Shown here piece after piece: positions 54,101 through 62,050 of a stretch of DNA of 64,000 bases (positions within the stretch are counted from its first letter, which is position 1; the number at the start of each line of letters is the position of its first letter). The stretch lies in NCBI GenBank assembly GCA_009773635.1, contig WSYC01000006.1, positions 49,688 through 113,687 on the forward strand. The letters are read 5' to 3'. The notes under the pieces were generated by a model that saw only the letters and a list, made by a program, of their open reading frames with translations, ran no database searches and was not told the DNA's origin. The translations under genes were made by a program, and so were the position numbers. Origin of the DNA: Beijerinckiaceae bacterium. Its GTDB lineage: Bacteria; Pseudomonadota; Alphaproteobacteria; Rhizobiales; Beijerinckiaceae.

Positions 54101-54585
54101 TCCTGGTCGGGGCGCAGACGCAACAGGGCGTTGTGCAGGTGCGTGATTTTCTCATCCGCGGCGAACCCAGCCTTCGGCAGGTCGGGGCCGCAAGCCGGAC
54201 GTCGCAGGGCCAGCCGATTGTGAACGATGAGGTGCAGTTCACCAAGCTGCGTGCCGATTTCGCCCGCCGTCCGGGCCGCCTTGAGCTCAAGGAGGCCGTG
54301 ATGTGGGGCGCGCAGATCGGCGGCACGCTCGAGGGGACGCTCGACTATGCCAGTGACCAGGTGAGCCTGAAGGGCGTGTTCGTGCCGGCCTATGCCCTCA
54401 ACAATTTCTTTGCCAGCGTGCCGCTGCTGGGGCCGATTCTCGGCGGCTCGCAATACGAGGGGCTGTTCGCGGTTCCTTTCGTGATCACCGGCAAGGCGAG
54501 CGCGCCGGTGTTCCGCACCAATCCGATCAGCGTGATCGCCCCCGGTTTCCTGCGCAAGATTTTCGAAATCCGGCGCGCGGAATAA
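51103..54585 (+). CDS. Large AsmA/YhdP-like (DUF3971) envelope protein
   Basis: About 1,160 residues. One membrane helix (LGVIIAVSFAVVGLFIWTI, near residue 85-105 from this start) is followed by a long beta-rich periplasmic region with repeated amphipathic segments, a central region around RVWPIWVASNIRRWLLAHAESG typical of DUF3971, and an AsmA-like C-terminal module (VSLKGVFVPAYALNNFFASVPLLGPILGG). Such proteins bridge the periplasm and are implicated in phospholipid transport to the outer membrane. The start at 51103 is chosen for GGAGG just upstream; the N-terminal basic region is poorly conserved-looking. Confidence 0.85.
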   Translation: MILSPFMCKQEAIPARCRRTGLARRRQLVLERRGAALAVHRKDRKYARLKHDLANLPTIADDTGGQGAICLGRRRRIGVLGWCSISLGVIIAVSFAVVGLFIWTIQREKNSAFLRQHFVELLTTGLGPSNKLVLDEAGVRFSGVNPTFSVGGLAISNPETGAQAELDKADFALSNLSLWRLSPEAKSIRFEGLRLILPHAAGAENALEANEALTLLRATLAAVNFAVSGQDPAFRTLKTIEGRGISILRRNRDGGTDLVHSGMTASVTRDGEAGITARVRKADQSGGVDLVARTTPTADGGQAVNVEALDLTVGGLLELTGARLEGVDPASRVLLRLNSKTSAEKTLLETGVSVAVRGGHIVPTDRDMVPFDLDEAALDLRMRAGAPEVLIDRLQVRFNETNILARGTLSPVEGAGGGIRLRLQAERAELDRLTAGEAPLALDTATLEGVIAPNMRSFALDRLEIREDEGMASLSGRFSLENDGLIETRVEARTFDLRKALRVWPIWVASNIRRWLLAHAESGQMTSLSLQTSLSGEALQDAFNHRPIPDQALKLTYRLDGVRLKPVLDAAALNGLSAAGVSSGRRADIEIERGWVEPAPGQRFDIMGAKLLVANTALRPALLEMAIPAQGRLDGLLTFLSAPSLKNLVGLPPDAAVTEGIFQGQAQIALPISANPQARDTRVDIRAETKNVVIDNIVKGERLEGGAFSFVSKSGVVTGKGEGRIAGVVNQIEFRTDAAKNMIATVKVQLDEAILVKRGIDLRPAVAGPIGATFTLPLGKTAPVEVDLDLAKTRIETGIPGIGKRAGQAGRAKFALNTRQEGTSLDGFELDFGTIQMRGRIELLRDGQFGKADLGQFKVSAGDNAKLMIDRTRGVLRVGLQGNAFDLRPFMRGFQGGKIEDGKSGDGKGADFDLDLQTTVLVGFNGELMNAADVKASRRQGRITQLALRGQFGGAPITAKSGDNRGEFTAILADSADAGALMRFLDIYARMLGGRLAAELLVGAQTQQGVVQVRDFLIRGEPSLRQVGAASRTSQGQPIVNDEVQFTKLRADFARRPGRLELKEAVMWGAQIGGTLEGTLDYASDQVSLKGVFVPAYALNNFFASVPLLGPILGGSQYEGLFAVPFVITGKASAPVFRTNPISVIAPGFLRKIFEIRRAE

Positions 54586-54766
54586 TCCGCCCCCGGTGTC
54601 AGTGCGGCCCGGCACAGCGCCGCGCCCCGCAAACATCTCTACATCGCGCTCCTGGCGAATGGGCGAGGCGAACTGCCATTTCCTTGCTCAGAGCCGACGG
54701 CGCCCCACGACCGACACCTGCGCGGATGCTGGGTCGCGCTCCAAGGGCAACCTCGTGGCCCACCTC

Positions 54767-55846
54767 ATGTGGGCGCGTTCGATGGAAATCTTCTTCCAGA
54801 GGTATGTCGGAGGGGGCGAGTCCAACGGCGATGTGATCGTCGATCCGTTCGACGCCGACGGTGACGGGCGGATGGATGATTTCTACAATCTCAATGATGC
54901 GATCGACAACGGCTGCGAAATCCGCATCGCGCTGCAAAAGAAAACCGGCAGGAACAGAGTCCGGATCGAAAGCCCGGATCCTTTGGTGGCGAGGGAATAT
55001 ACGCGCGACGCGTCTCTCGGGCAGGACGCAATCCTCATCATCGTTGATCCCACAGGCCTCGTCCTTCATGAAGTCAAGCGCCGCTCCCTTGATGGGGTAA
55101 CGTCCAGCTGGATCGACCCGCTTGCTCTGATCGGCATCGGCAAGCTCGGCTTCGTCGTCGTGCGCGGCGTGGTCGGTTTCACGCTCAGGCGCGGCGCAAC
55201 GGCGATGGCAAAGATCGCGCTGCGACGCCAGGTTTCGAAGGCGTTGGCGGAAGAGGCTCGGCGCGAAACCGCGCGGTCAATGAGGGCGGTGGCGCCTGCT
55301 GCCCGGCGTGTCACCAGTCGCGGCATGGGTATCCCCAAGCCGCCGCGTCCGGCAACGCCCGGTGGCCCACCGACGCCCCGCATCAGCAGTACGGGTCGCC
55401 CGGAATTCACGCTCGATGAAATGGAGCAATACCTCAACGCCGTGATGCGCAGCCACCCCGAGCTGGTGAAGCTTGTGGGAGCGCGCAACCTCAAGGGTGA
55501 GGCGCTGCAGCAGGAGCTCATGGCCGCAGTCAAGGCCTGGCAGATCAGAACCGGGCAGAAATTCGAAATCCTTCCGCGCGGCGCCGTCCAGCGACTGACG
55601 GGCGAGACCGGAAATTTCGCGACGATCCGCAACGGCAAGCTCATGATCGAGCAGCAGGTCGTCGATGATCTCGCGCACTTCCAGCGTGAGCTGGTGCATG
55701 AATTTGCCGCCCATTCGATGGGCGGGCGTGTTGCGAAAATCTATATCGTCGACAACGAGCGCTGGCACGCGCTCGAAATGCTTGAGATGTGGCTGAAGCA
55801 CACCGGCAGCTTCCAGTATTTCCGTGATCTCCTCGGCGGAGTTTGA
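54767..55846 (+). CDS. Uncharacterised protein with EF-hand-like loop and C-terminal HExxxH motif (toxin/effector-like)
   Basis: About 359 residues from this start. N-terminal part has VIVDPFDADGDGRMDDFYNLNDAI, whose DxDGDGxxDD resembles a calcium loop, then a strand-rich region (AILIIVDPTGLVLHEVKRR), a hydrophobic stretch (ALIGIGKLGFVVVRGVVGFTL), a basic helix, a Pro-rich linker (IPKPPRPATPGGPPTPR), and a C-terminal domain with ELVHEFAAHSMGG and NERWHALEMLEMWLKH. The layout recalls C-terminal toxin domains of polymorphic toxins with zincin-like active sites, but no family is recognised. No secretion signal. Start uncertain (54782 or frame start 54596 possible). It is inserted between the AsmA-like and tyrS genes. 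Confidence 0.65.
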   Translation: MWARSMEIFFQRYVGGGESNGDVIVDPFDADGDGRMDDFYNLNDAIDNGCEIRIALQKKTGRNRVRIESPDPLVAREYTRDASLGQDAILIIVDPTGLVLHEVKRRSLDGVTSSWIDPLALIGIGKLGFVVVRGVVGFTLRRGATAMAKIALRRQVSKALAEEARRETARSMRAVAPAARRVTSRGMGIPKPPRPATPGGPPTPRISSTGRPEFTLDEMEQYLNAVMRSHPELVKLVGARNLKGEALQQELMAAVKAWQIRTGQKFEILPRGAVQRLTGETGNFATIRNGKLMIEQQVVDDLAHFQRELVHEFAAHSMGGRVAKIYIVDNERWHALEMLEMWLKHTGSFQYFRDLLGGV

Positions 55847-55873
55847 CCTTGGCGCGCGTGGCCGACGCCCGGC

Positions 55874-57133
55874 TCAGACCGGGCGCAGCAGCACGTGCTT
55901 CTTCTTGCCGAAGGAGAGCTTGATCGCGCCGCTGTTGATCGCATCGGCGGGCTTCAGGACGGCCGTAGGGTCGCCAACTACCGCATCATTGACCCGGAGC
56001 CCTCCGGCCTGAATCTGGCGGCGCGCCTCGCCGTTCGAGGGCACAAGTCCCGCCTTAACGAAAACGGCGAGAACGCCGAGCCCTCTGGCAAGCTCTGCGC
56101 CGTCGATCTCGACCGTCGGAAGCCCCGCAGCCGCGCCGCCTTCCTCGAAGGTTGTCCGCGCGGTTTCGGCGGCGGCTTCTGCTGCGGCCTTGCCGTGCAG
56201 AAGTTCGGTCGCGGCATTGGCGAGGGCCTTCTTCGCCTCGTTGATTTCCGAACCCTGGAGAGCTTCGAGCCGGCGAATCTCCGTCATCGGCAGGACCGTG
56301 AACAGCTTGAGGAACTTGCCGACATCGGCATCCTCGGTGTTGCGCCAGTACTGCCAGAAATCGTAAGGGCTGAACTGCTCGGCATTGAGCCACACCGCGC
56401 CCTGCGCCGTCTTGCCCATTTTCGCGCCCGAGGCGGTGGTCAGCAGCGGCGTGGTCAGCGCGTAGAGCTGATGCGTGCCCATGCGGCGGCCGAGATCGAC
56501 GCCCATGATGATGTTGCCCCATTGATCGGAGCCGCCCATCTGGAGGTTGCAGCCGGCGCGGCGCGCGAGTTCGACGTAGTCGTAGCTCTGCGCGATCATG
56601 TAGTTGAATTCGATGAAGCTCATCTCCTGCTCGCGTTCGAGCCGGAGGCGCACCGAATCCATGGAAAGCATGCGATTGACCGAGAAATGTCGGCCGACAT
56701 CGCGCAGCATGTCGATCCAGTTCACTTTCGTGAGCCAATCCGCATTGTCGATCATGACGGCGTCGGATGCGCCATCGCCGAAGGTCAGGATCTTCGAAAA
56801 GACGGTACGGATCGCCGCCTTGTTGGCATCGATCTCCTCGATCGAGCGCAGGGCGCGCGTCTCGTCCTTGCCGGAGGGGTCGCCGATCCGGGTCGTGCCG
56901 CCGCCCATGAGCGTGATCGGCTTGTTGCCCGACTGCTGAAGCCAGTAGAGCATCATGATCGAGATATAATTGCCGATATGCAGGCTTGAGGCGGTGCAAT
57001 CGTAACCGACATAGGCGATCGCCTTGCCCTTGGCGGCAAGCGCATCCAGCCCCTCGAAGTCCGAGCACTGATGGATAAAGCCGCGCTCTTTCAGCGTGAC
57101 AAGAAACTCGGATTTGGGTTTGAAGTCGGTCAT
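55874..57133 (-). CDS. tyrS: Tyrosyl-tRNA synthetase
   Basis: A 419-residue class I synthetase. HIGH motif LHIGNY, tyrosine pocket [24 protein letters not shown], and KMSKS-equivalent GAKMGKT (a Gly-containing variant usual for this branch), then a C-terminal S4-like RNA-binding domain ([21 protein letters not shown]). Converges with the HExxxH protein across 27 bases. Confidence 0.97.
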   Translation of the reverse strand: MTDFKPKSEFLVTLKERGFIHQCSDFEGLDALAAKGKAIAYVGYDCTASSLHIGNYISIMMLYWLQQSGNKPITLMGGGTTRIGDPSGKDETRALRSIEEIDANKAAIRTVFSKILTFGDGASDAVMIDNADWLTKVNWIDMLRDVGRHFSVNRMLSMDSVRLRLEREQEMSFIEFNYMIAQSYDYVELARRAGCNLQMGGSDQWGNIIMGVDLGRRMGTHQLYALTTPLLTTASGAKMGKTAQGAVWLNAEQFSPYDFWQYWRNTEDADVGKFLKLFTVLPMTEIRRLEALQGSEINEAKKALANAATELLHGKAAAEAAAETARTTFEEGGAAAGLPTVEIDGAELARGLGVLAVFVKAGLVPSNGEARRQIQAGGLRVNDAVVGDPTAVLKPADAINSGAIKLSFGKKKHVLLRPV

Positions 57134-57193
57134 GATGGCTATAAACGCTTTTTATTTCGAGAGTGAGCACAAAGCGATTGCATTCCAATTTGA

Positions 57194-57511
57194 TTAACGT
57201 GGAATGGTTTGTGTTATCGATTGTAAAAGAGGAAATATACTCATTGCCTGATCGCGTGGGTAACCTGCATTTATCAAAAGCACTGGAACCATAGTTGCGA
57301 CATGATTTGCATCGGTGTTGTATCGAGCATTTCTCATGAAAATTTCACGAATTTCATCAGGCTCTATTTTGCCTGCTGCGGTGATATATTCGCAAAGTTC
57401 AGCCGCGCATTTTCTATTCAATGGATCGCTGTTGCGTTTCCCATTGTTCCAAATGAAAAACGCAATAATAGCGACAACCGCTACAAGTATTATCCAGATC
57501 CAACCGTCCAT
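57194..57511 (-). CDS. Small single-pass membrane protein in an AT-rich stretch
   Basis: A 105-residue protein: one N-terminal helix (WIWIILVAVVAIIAFFIW), a short basic segment (NNGKRNS), then a soluble helical domain with two Cys (KCAAELCEYITAAGKI) and EIREIFMRNARYN. GGAGG sits 8 bases before the ATG. The stretch 57134-57560 is clearly richer in A and T than everything around it, which suggests recent acquisition. No family recognised. Confidence 0.7.
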   Translation of the reverse strand: MDGWIWIILVAVVAIIAFFIWNNGKRNSDPLNRKCAAELCEYITAAGKIEPDEIREIFMRNARYNTDANHVATMVPVLLINAGYPRDQAMSIFPLLQSITQTIPR

Positions 57512-57580
57512 TGCTCACGCCTCCAAATTGTGCATGAAATTAACTTTGGCGGAATATTGGGGTCCAAACTGTCCAGCCTC

Positions 57581-58231
57581 TCAATCCTTCACGATGCCCA
57601 GACGCTTGTCCAGATAAGAGCCGACAGTGCCGACAAGCTGGTCAACGCGGTTCTCGAAGAAGTGGTTGGCACCCTCGATCGTCTGGTGTTCGAGAATGAC
57701 GCCCTTCTGCACCTTCACCTTGTCGATGACCGAGATCACCTCGTTGACCGGGGCGACGCGATCCTTGTCGCCATGGACGAATAGGCCGGAGGAGGGGCAG
57801 GGCGCGAGGAACGAGAAATCGTAGCGGTTCGCCATCGCCGCGATCGAGACAAAGCCCTCGATCTCCGGGCGGCGCATCAGGAGCTGCATGCCGATCCAGG
57901 CACCGAACGAAACGCCGGCGATCCAGCACGAGCGCGCATCCGGGTTGATCGCCTGCATCCAGTCGAGCGCAGAGGCGGCATCGGACAATTCGCCCGTGCC
58001 ATGGTCGAACGTGCCCTCGGAGCGGCCAACCGAGCGGAAATTGAACCGCAGCACCGAAAACCCGCGCTCATGGAACGTGTAGAACAGCTGATAGACGATC
58101 TGGTTGTTCATCGTCCCGCCGAACTGCGGATGCGGATGCAGCACGATCGCGATCGGCGCGCCCTTCTTCTTGGCCGGCTGATACCGCCCTTCGAGACGAC
58201 CCTCAGGGCCATTGAAGAATACTTCAGGCAT
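57581..58231 (-). CDS. Alpha/beta hydrolase (COG2945-like)
   Basis: A 216-residue hydrolase. Oxyanion region LHPHPQFGGTMNN, nucleophile elbow GVSFGAW (Ser), later GDKDRVAP (Asp) and EGANHFFENR (His) complete the triad. This matches the small COG2945 group of serine hydrolases; substrate unknown. Start MPEVFFNGPEGRLEG at 58231. Divergent from the suf operon. Confidence 0.9.
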   Translation of the reverse strand: MPEVFFNGPEGRLEGRYQPAKKKGAPIAIVLHPHPQFGGTMNNQIVYQLFYTFHERGFSVLRFNFRSVGRSEGTFDHGTGELSDAASALDWMQAINPDARSCWIAGVSFGAWIGMQLLMRRPEIEGFVSIAAMANRYDFSFLAPCPSSGLFVHGDKDRVAPVNEVISVIDKVKVQKGVILEHQTIEGANHFFENRVDQLVGTVGSYLDKRLGIVKD

Positions 58232-58348
58232 GAACTCTTCCGTCTTCTGGCAGGAAAGCGCCGATTCTGCAGTGAATCCCGGCGCCGACCGCATGTTGTT
58301 CTTGACGAGGCTGACGCACCCGCTAAGGATTGGGAAGTGGAACGTTTC

Positions 58349-58363
58349 TTAGAATAATTCTAA
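58349..58363 (+). promoter_or_regulatory. Putative Irr-binding iron control element (ICE) upstream of the suf operon
   Basis: TTAGAA-TAA-TTCTAA is a perfect palindrome matching the alphaproteobacterial Irr box (TTTAGAA-N3-TTCTAAA type), 125 bases before the nifS ATG, in the 256-base gap between divergent genes. Irr/RirA control of suf operons by iron is established in Hyphomicrobiales. Confidence 0.7.
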
Positions 58364-58487
58364 AGAAGAGACCACTGATCGAGTTGGTTGTGGTGCGCCC
58401 GGCATACAAGCGCTTCGGCGCTGGGCGTTAGCATAGCCCGCTGGAAAATGCGACGATTTTCGTGGGTTTGATCTCACGCGAGGAGAC

Positions 58488-59648
58488 ATGATGGCCGCGC
58501 CGCGCGCCTATCTCGACTGGAACGCGACGACGCCGGTTCATCCGGCGGCGAAGGCGGCTGTCGTGGTGGCGCTGGAGCTTCTCGGCAATCCCTCATCAAT
58601 TCACGCCGAGGGCCGCGCCGCACGCGCACTTCTGGAGCAGGCGCGGGCGGATGTCGCGGCGCTGGTCGGCGGCGAGGCCGAGAACGTGGTTTTCACCTCG
58701 GGGGCGACGGAAGCCGCGAATGCGCTGTTCCGCGCCGGGGTTTCCGGTTGCTGCGGCAAGGATATCGCCGGCGGCCTGCGCCCGATGGTTTCGGCCATCG
58801 AGCACGCGGCGGTGATTGCTGCGGCGGGGCCGGAGGGCGCGGTCATTGCCGTCGATGGCGATGGAATTGTCGACGCCGAGGCCTTGAAGGCCATGCTTGC
58901 GGTCGGCGGCCCGGCACTGGTCGCGATCCAGCTTGCGAATAACGAAACCGGTGTGGTGCAGCGTATCCGTTCGCTGGCCGACATTATCCACGCCGCAGGT
59001 GGCGCGTTGATCGTCGATGCCGTGCAGGGACCGGGCAAGATGCCCGTCGATATTGCTGCGCTTGGCGCTGATGCCGTTTTCCTGTCCGCGCACAAGTTCG
59101 GCGGGCCGAAGGGCATTGGTGCGATCATCTTCCGCGATAGCCGCACGCGGCTGGCCGAAGCCCTCCTCAAGGGAGGCGGGCAGGAGCGCGGCCAGCGCGG
59201 CGGCACCGAGAACCTTTCCGGCATCGCCGGCATGGGCGCTGCAGCGCGTGTGACTCATGAAGCACGTGAAGTGCCTCAGAAAATGAGTCAGCTTCGGGAT
59301 GAATTCGAGAGTCGCCTGAATCGCTTGGCGCCGGATGCTGCCATTGTGAGTCAAGGCGCGCCGCGCCTTCCCAATACGACATGCTTCGCAATCCCCGGCC
59401 TTCGCGCCGAGCAGGCATTGATCGCTTTCGATCTCGACGGGATTGCGGTATCGAGCGGCTCGGCCTGTTCGTCCGGCAAGGTCAAGGCGAGCCATGTGCT
59501 CGAAGCGATGGGCCAGCCCGGTTGGGTGAAGGCCGGTGCGATCCGGGTTTCCATTGGCCCAACGACGACAATGGATGAACTGGAGCGTTGCCTTGCTTCG
59601 CTCGCGCGCCAGATAGAACGGCAGAAAAAGAATATCGCCGCAGCCTGA
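58488..59648 (+). CDS. Cysteine desulfurase (NifS/IscS-like), first gene of the suf cluster
   Basis: A 386-residue PLP enzyme that supplies sulfur for Fe-S clusters. PLP Lys203 in SAHKFGGPKG, catalytic Cys327 in SSGSACSSGKVKASHVL, start YLDWNATTPVHP. It is the NifS/IscS class, distinct from the SufS usually found later in the same operon. AGGAG precedes the first of two adjacent ATGs. A segment near 59250-59352 is unusually rich in GANTC sites. Confidence 0.94.
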   Translation: MMAAPRAYLDWNATTPVHPAAKAAVVVALELLGNPSSIHAEGRAARALLEQARADVAALVGGEAENVVFTSGATEAANALFRAGVSGCCGKDIAGGLRPMVSAIEHAAVIAAAGPEGAVIAVDGDGIVDAEALKAMLAVGGPALVAIQLANNETGVVQRIRSLADIIHAAGGALIVDAVQGPGKMPVDIAALGADAVFLSAHKFGGPKGIGAIIFRDSRTRLAEALLKGGGQERGQRGGTENLSGIAGMGAAARVTHEAREVPQKMSQLRDEFESRLNRLAPDAAIVSQGAPRLPNTTCFAIPGLRAEQALIAFDLDGIAVSSGSACSSGKVKASHVLEAMGQPGWVKAGAIRVSIGPTTTMDELERCLASLARQIERQKKNIAAA

Positions 59649-59717
59649 TCGGCTAGCGGCTCTGGAACGTAGGTTGATTTGGTAACCCTCGGCCCTTGAA
59701 GCCGAAGAGGAGGAACG

Positions 59718-61190
59718 ATGGCAGCGGTGCAGGAGACGGTTCAAACCGTCAAAACCATCGACGTTGACCAGTATAAATACGGTTTCGTGACGGACATTGA
59801 ATCCGAACTCGCGCCCAAGGGCCTGAACGAGGATATCGTCCGCTATATCTCCGCCAAGAAGAACGAGCCGGCCTGGCTGCTCGATTGGCGGCTGGAGGCG
59901 TTCCGGCGCTGGCAGACGATGGTGGAGCCGACATGGTCGCGCTGCCACTATCCGCAGATCGATTTTCAGGACCTGCATTACTACTCCGCGCCGAAATCGA
60001 CCGCAGGGCCGAAGTCGCTCGACGAGGTCGATCCGGAGTTGCTGAAGACCTACGCCAAGCTCGGCATTCCCCTGCGCGAGCAGGAAGTGCTGGCTGGCGT
60101 CGAGCCGCAGAACCGCGTCGCGGTCGATGCGGTTTTTGACAGCGTTTCCGTGGTGACAACCTTCAAGGCGGAGCTTGCGAAAGCGGGCGTGATCTTCTGC
60201 GCGATCTCGGAAGCGGTGCACACGCATCCCGAGCTTGTGAAGCAGTATCTCGGCACGGTGGTGCCCACGACCGACAACTTCTACGCCACGCTGAATTCGG
60301 CTGTGTTTTCGGATGGTTCGTTCGTCTACATCCCGCCGGGCGTGAAGTGCCCGATGGAGCTTTCAACGTATTTCCGCATCAATGAGTCAAAAACCGGTCA
60401 GTTCGAGCGCACGCTGATCATCGCCGACAAGGGCGCTTACGTGAGCTACCTCGAAGGCTGCACGGCCCCGAAGCGCGACGAAAACCAGCTGCATGCGGCG
60501 GTGGTGGAACTGATCACGCTCGATGACGCCGAGATCAAGTATTCTACCGTCCAGAACTGGTATCCGGGCGACGCCGAAGGCAAGGGCGGTATCTACAACT
60601 TCGTGACCAAGCGCGGCGATTGCCGGGGCAAGAACTCCAAGATTTCGTGGACGCAGGTGGAAACCGGCTCCGCGATCACCTGGAAATACCCTTCCTGCAT
60701 CCTGCGTGGCGATGGTTCCTCCGGCGAGTTCTACTCGATCGCGATCTCGAACGGGATGCAGCAGGTCGATAGTGGCACCAAGATGATCCATCTCGGTAAG
60801 AACACGACCTCGAAAATCATCGCCAAGGGCATCGCTGCGGGCAAATCCGACAACACCTATCGCGGGCAGGTTTCCGCGCATCGGAAGGCCAGCGGCGCGC
60901 GCAACTTCACCAACTGCGACTCACTTCTCATCGGGCAGGAGTGCGGCGCGCACACCATCCCCTATATCGAGAGCAAGAACGCTTCCGCGATCTTCGAGCA
61001 CGAGGCGACGACCTCGAAAATCGCCGAGGACCAGCTCTTTTATTGCATGCAGCGCGGGCTCGATGCCGAAAGCGCGGTGGCGCTGATCGTCAATGGGTTC
61101 GTGAAGGATGTGCTCCAGCAGCTGCCGATGGAATTTGCGGTGGAAGCACAGAAGCTGATCGCGATCAGCCTTGAGGGGAGCGTGGGGTAG
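59718..61190 (+). CDS. sufB: Fe-S cluster assembly scaffold SufB
   Basis: A 490-residue subunit of the SufBCD scaffold. Core beta-helix segments [65 protein letters not shown] and [22 protein letters not shown] are intact; the Cys in VEGC-equivalent YLEGC serves in sulfur transfer. GGAGGA precedes the ATG. It lies 69 bases after nifS. Confidence 0.97.
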   Translation: MAAVQETVQTVKTIDVDQYKYGFVTDIESELAPKGLNEDIVRYISAKKNEPAWLLDWRLEAFRRWQTMVEPTWSRCHYPQIDFQDLHYYSAPKSTAGPKSLDEVDPELLKTYAKLGIPLREQEVLAGVEPQNRVAVDAVFDSVSVVTTFKAELAKAGVIFCAISEAVHTHPELVKQYLGTVVPTTDNFYATLNSAVFSDGSFVYIPPGVKCPMELSTYFRINESKTGQFERTLIIADKGAYVSYLEGCTAPKRDENQLHAAVVELITLDDAEIKYSTVQNWYPGDAEGKGGIYNFVTKRGDCRGKNSKISWTQVETGSAITWKYPSCILRGDGSSGEFYSIAISNGMQQVDSGTKMIHLGKNTTSKIIAKGIAAGKSDNTYRGQVSAHRKASGARNFTNCDSLLIGQECGAHTIPYIESKNASAIFEHEATTSKIAEDQLFYCMQRGLDAESAVALIVNGFVKDVLQQLPMEFAVEAQKLIAISLEGSVG

Positions 61191-61198
61191 CACCACCC

Positions 61199-61285
61199 GC
61201 TATGCTTGGGCTTGGTCCAAGCATCCACGACTTCACTTTGACCATCAGGAAGTCGTGGATACCCGCCCCAAGGGCGGGCATGACG
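61199..61285. repeat. Large palindromic intergenic repeat, copy 2 (after sufB)
   Basis: Contains ATCCACGACTT (61223-61233) and AAGTCGTGGATACCCG (61250-61265), identical to the core of the copy at 30449-30538, ending CGGGCATGACG in both. A smaller hairpin TGCTTGG / CCAAGCA starts it. It would lie inside the suf operon mRNA between sufB and the following small gene. Confidence 0.85.
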
Positions 61286-61322
61286 ACAAGAGACAACGAC
61301 GACCGGAAAACGGAACGGAACC

Positions 61323-61526
61323 ATGTCTGACATCACAACTCTCGAAGCCGAGCGCACCCGCATCACGGATGCCATCGCGGCGCTGTCGCCGGATATCGGA
61401 CGGCAATTGCCGGGCCGCAAGCTGCCGTCCTCGGCGGGCAGCAAACTCGATGCGCTCAATCGCCAGCTTGCGGTGGTGAACCTCAAGCTGAGGCAGGCAC
61501 AGGGAAAGAAGGGGAGTGTGGGGTGA
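61323..61526 (+). CDS. Small helical protein within the suf operon
   Basis: A 67-residue protein (MSDITTLEAERTRITDAIAAL... LDALNRQLAVVNLKLRQAQG) predicted to be mostly helical and able to form a short coiled coil. No family recognised. Its stop overlaps the next ATG by one base (TGATG). Small unannotated genes at this position in suf operons are common in related bacteria, role unknown. Confidence 0.65.
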   Translation: MSDITTLEAERTRITDAIAALSPDIGRQLPGRKLPSSAGSKLDALNRQLAVVNLKLRQAQGKKGSVG

Positions 61527-62014
61527 TGAAGGGCCGCATCATTCTAGCGATGTTTTGCCTCCTATCAGGTTTGGCTTCAGCGTCTGCTTGCCAATGCATT
61601 GATATAGGAGGTTTTTCTGGCGGCGCCCGCAAGACTGAGAAAGAGATACGCGCGGAGCGCTTGAAAAAGGCCAAGGTCGTGGTTCGTGGGCTTGTGGTGT
61701 CCGCCAAGGCGGGTGAAGACATCCAATGGCCGGTCGGCACGAAATTTGATGCCAACGGAAACGTTGCCGCGGCTACAAATGTTGGCGCATTGGCGGTTCT
61801 CGCGGAAATCAGGGTCGTTGAAACCCGAAAGGGCAGCGTCGAGTCCCTCATCAAAATCTACTCGGGTTTCGGTATAGGTGATTGCGGTATTGGACCGGCC
61901 TTTGTGATGGCCGTTTCCATGAAAAGACCTTTGACTCTTGGTCTAGAACCTATCGCCTCTGCGCCCAATAGCTACACCATCGATATGTGTAGCTATATCG
62001 ATACAGAAAAATGA
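61526..62014 (+). CDS. Exported protein with mature N-terminal Cys-x-Cys (TIMP/NTR-like, hypothetical)
   Basis: A 162-residue protein with signal peptide (MKGRIILAMFCLLSGLASASA) followed by CQCIDIGG. Mature part shows AKVVVRGLVVSA, LAVLAEIRVVETRKG and two further Cys (FGIGDCG, IDMCSYI). This is the same plan as the protein at 2110-2469: mature Cys-x-Cys, a V/G-rich strand, a basic KG turn before the next strand, late Cys. Composition is AT-richer than sufB and sufC around it, so it looks inserted into the operon. Function unknown; a metalloprotease-inhibitor fold is a hypothesis. Confidence 0.72.
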   Translation: MKGRIILAMFCLLSGLASASACQCIDIGGFSGGARKTEKEIRAERLKKAKVVVRGLVVSAKAGEDIQWPVGTKFDANGNVAAATNVGALAVLAEIRVVETRKGSVESLIKIYSGFGIGDCGIGPAFVMAVSMKRPLTLGLEPIASAPNSYTIDMCSYIDTEK

Positions 62015-62050
62015 ACAAAATCCATCACGGGAATTTGTAAGGGATCACCC

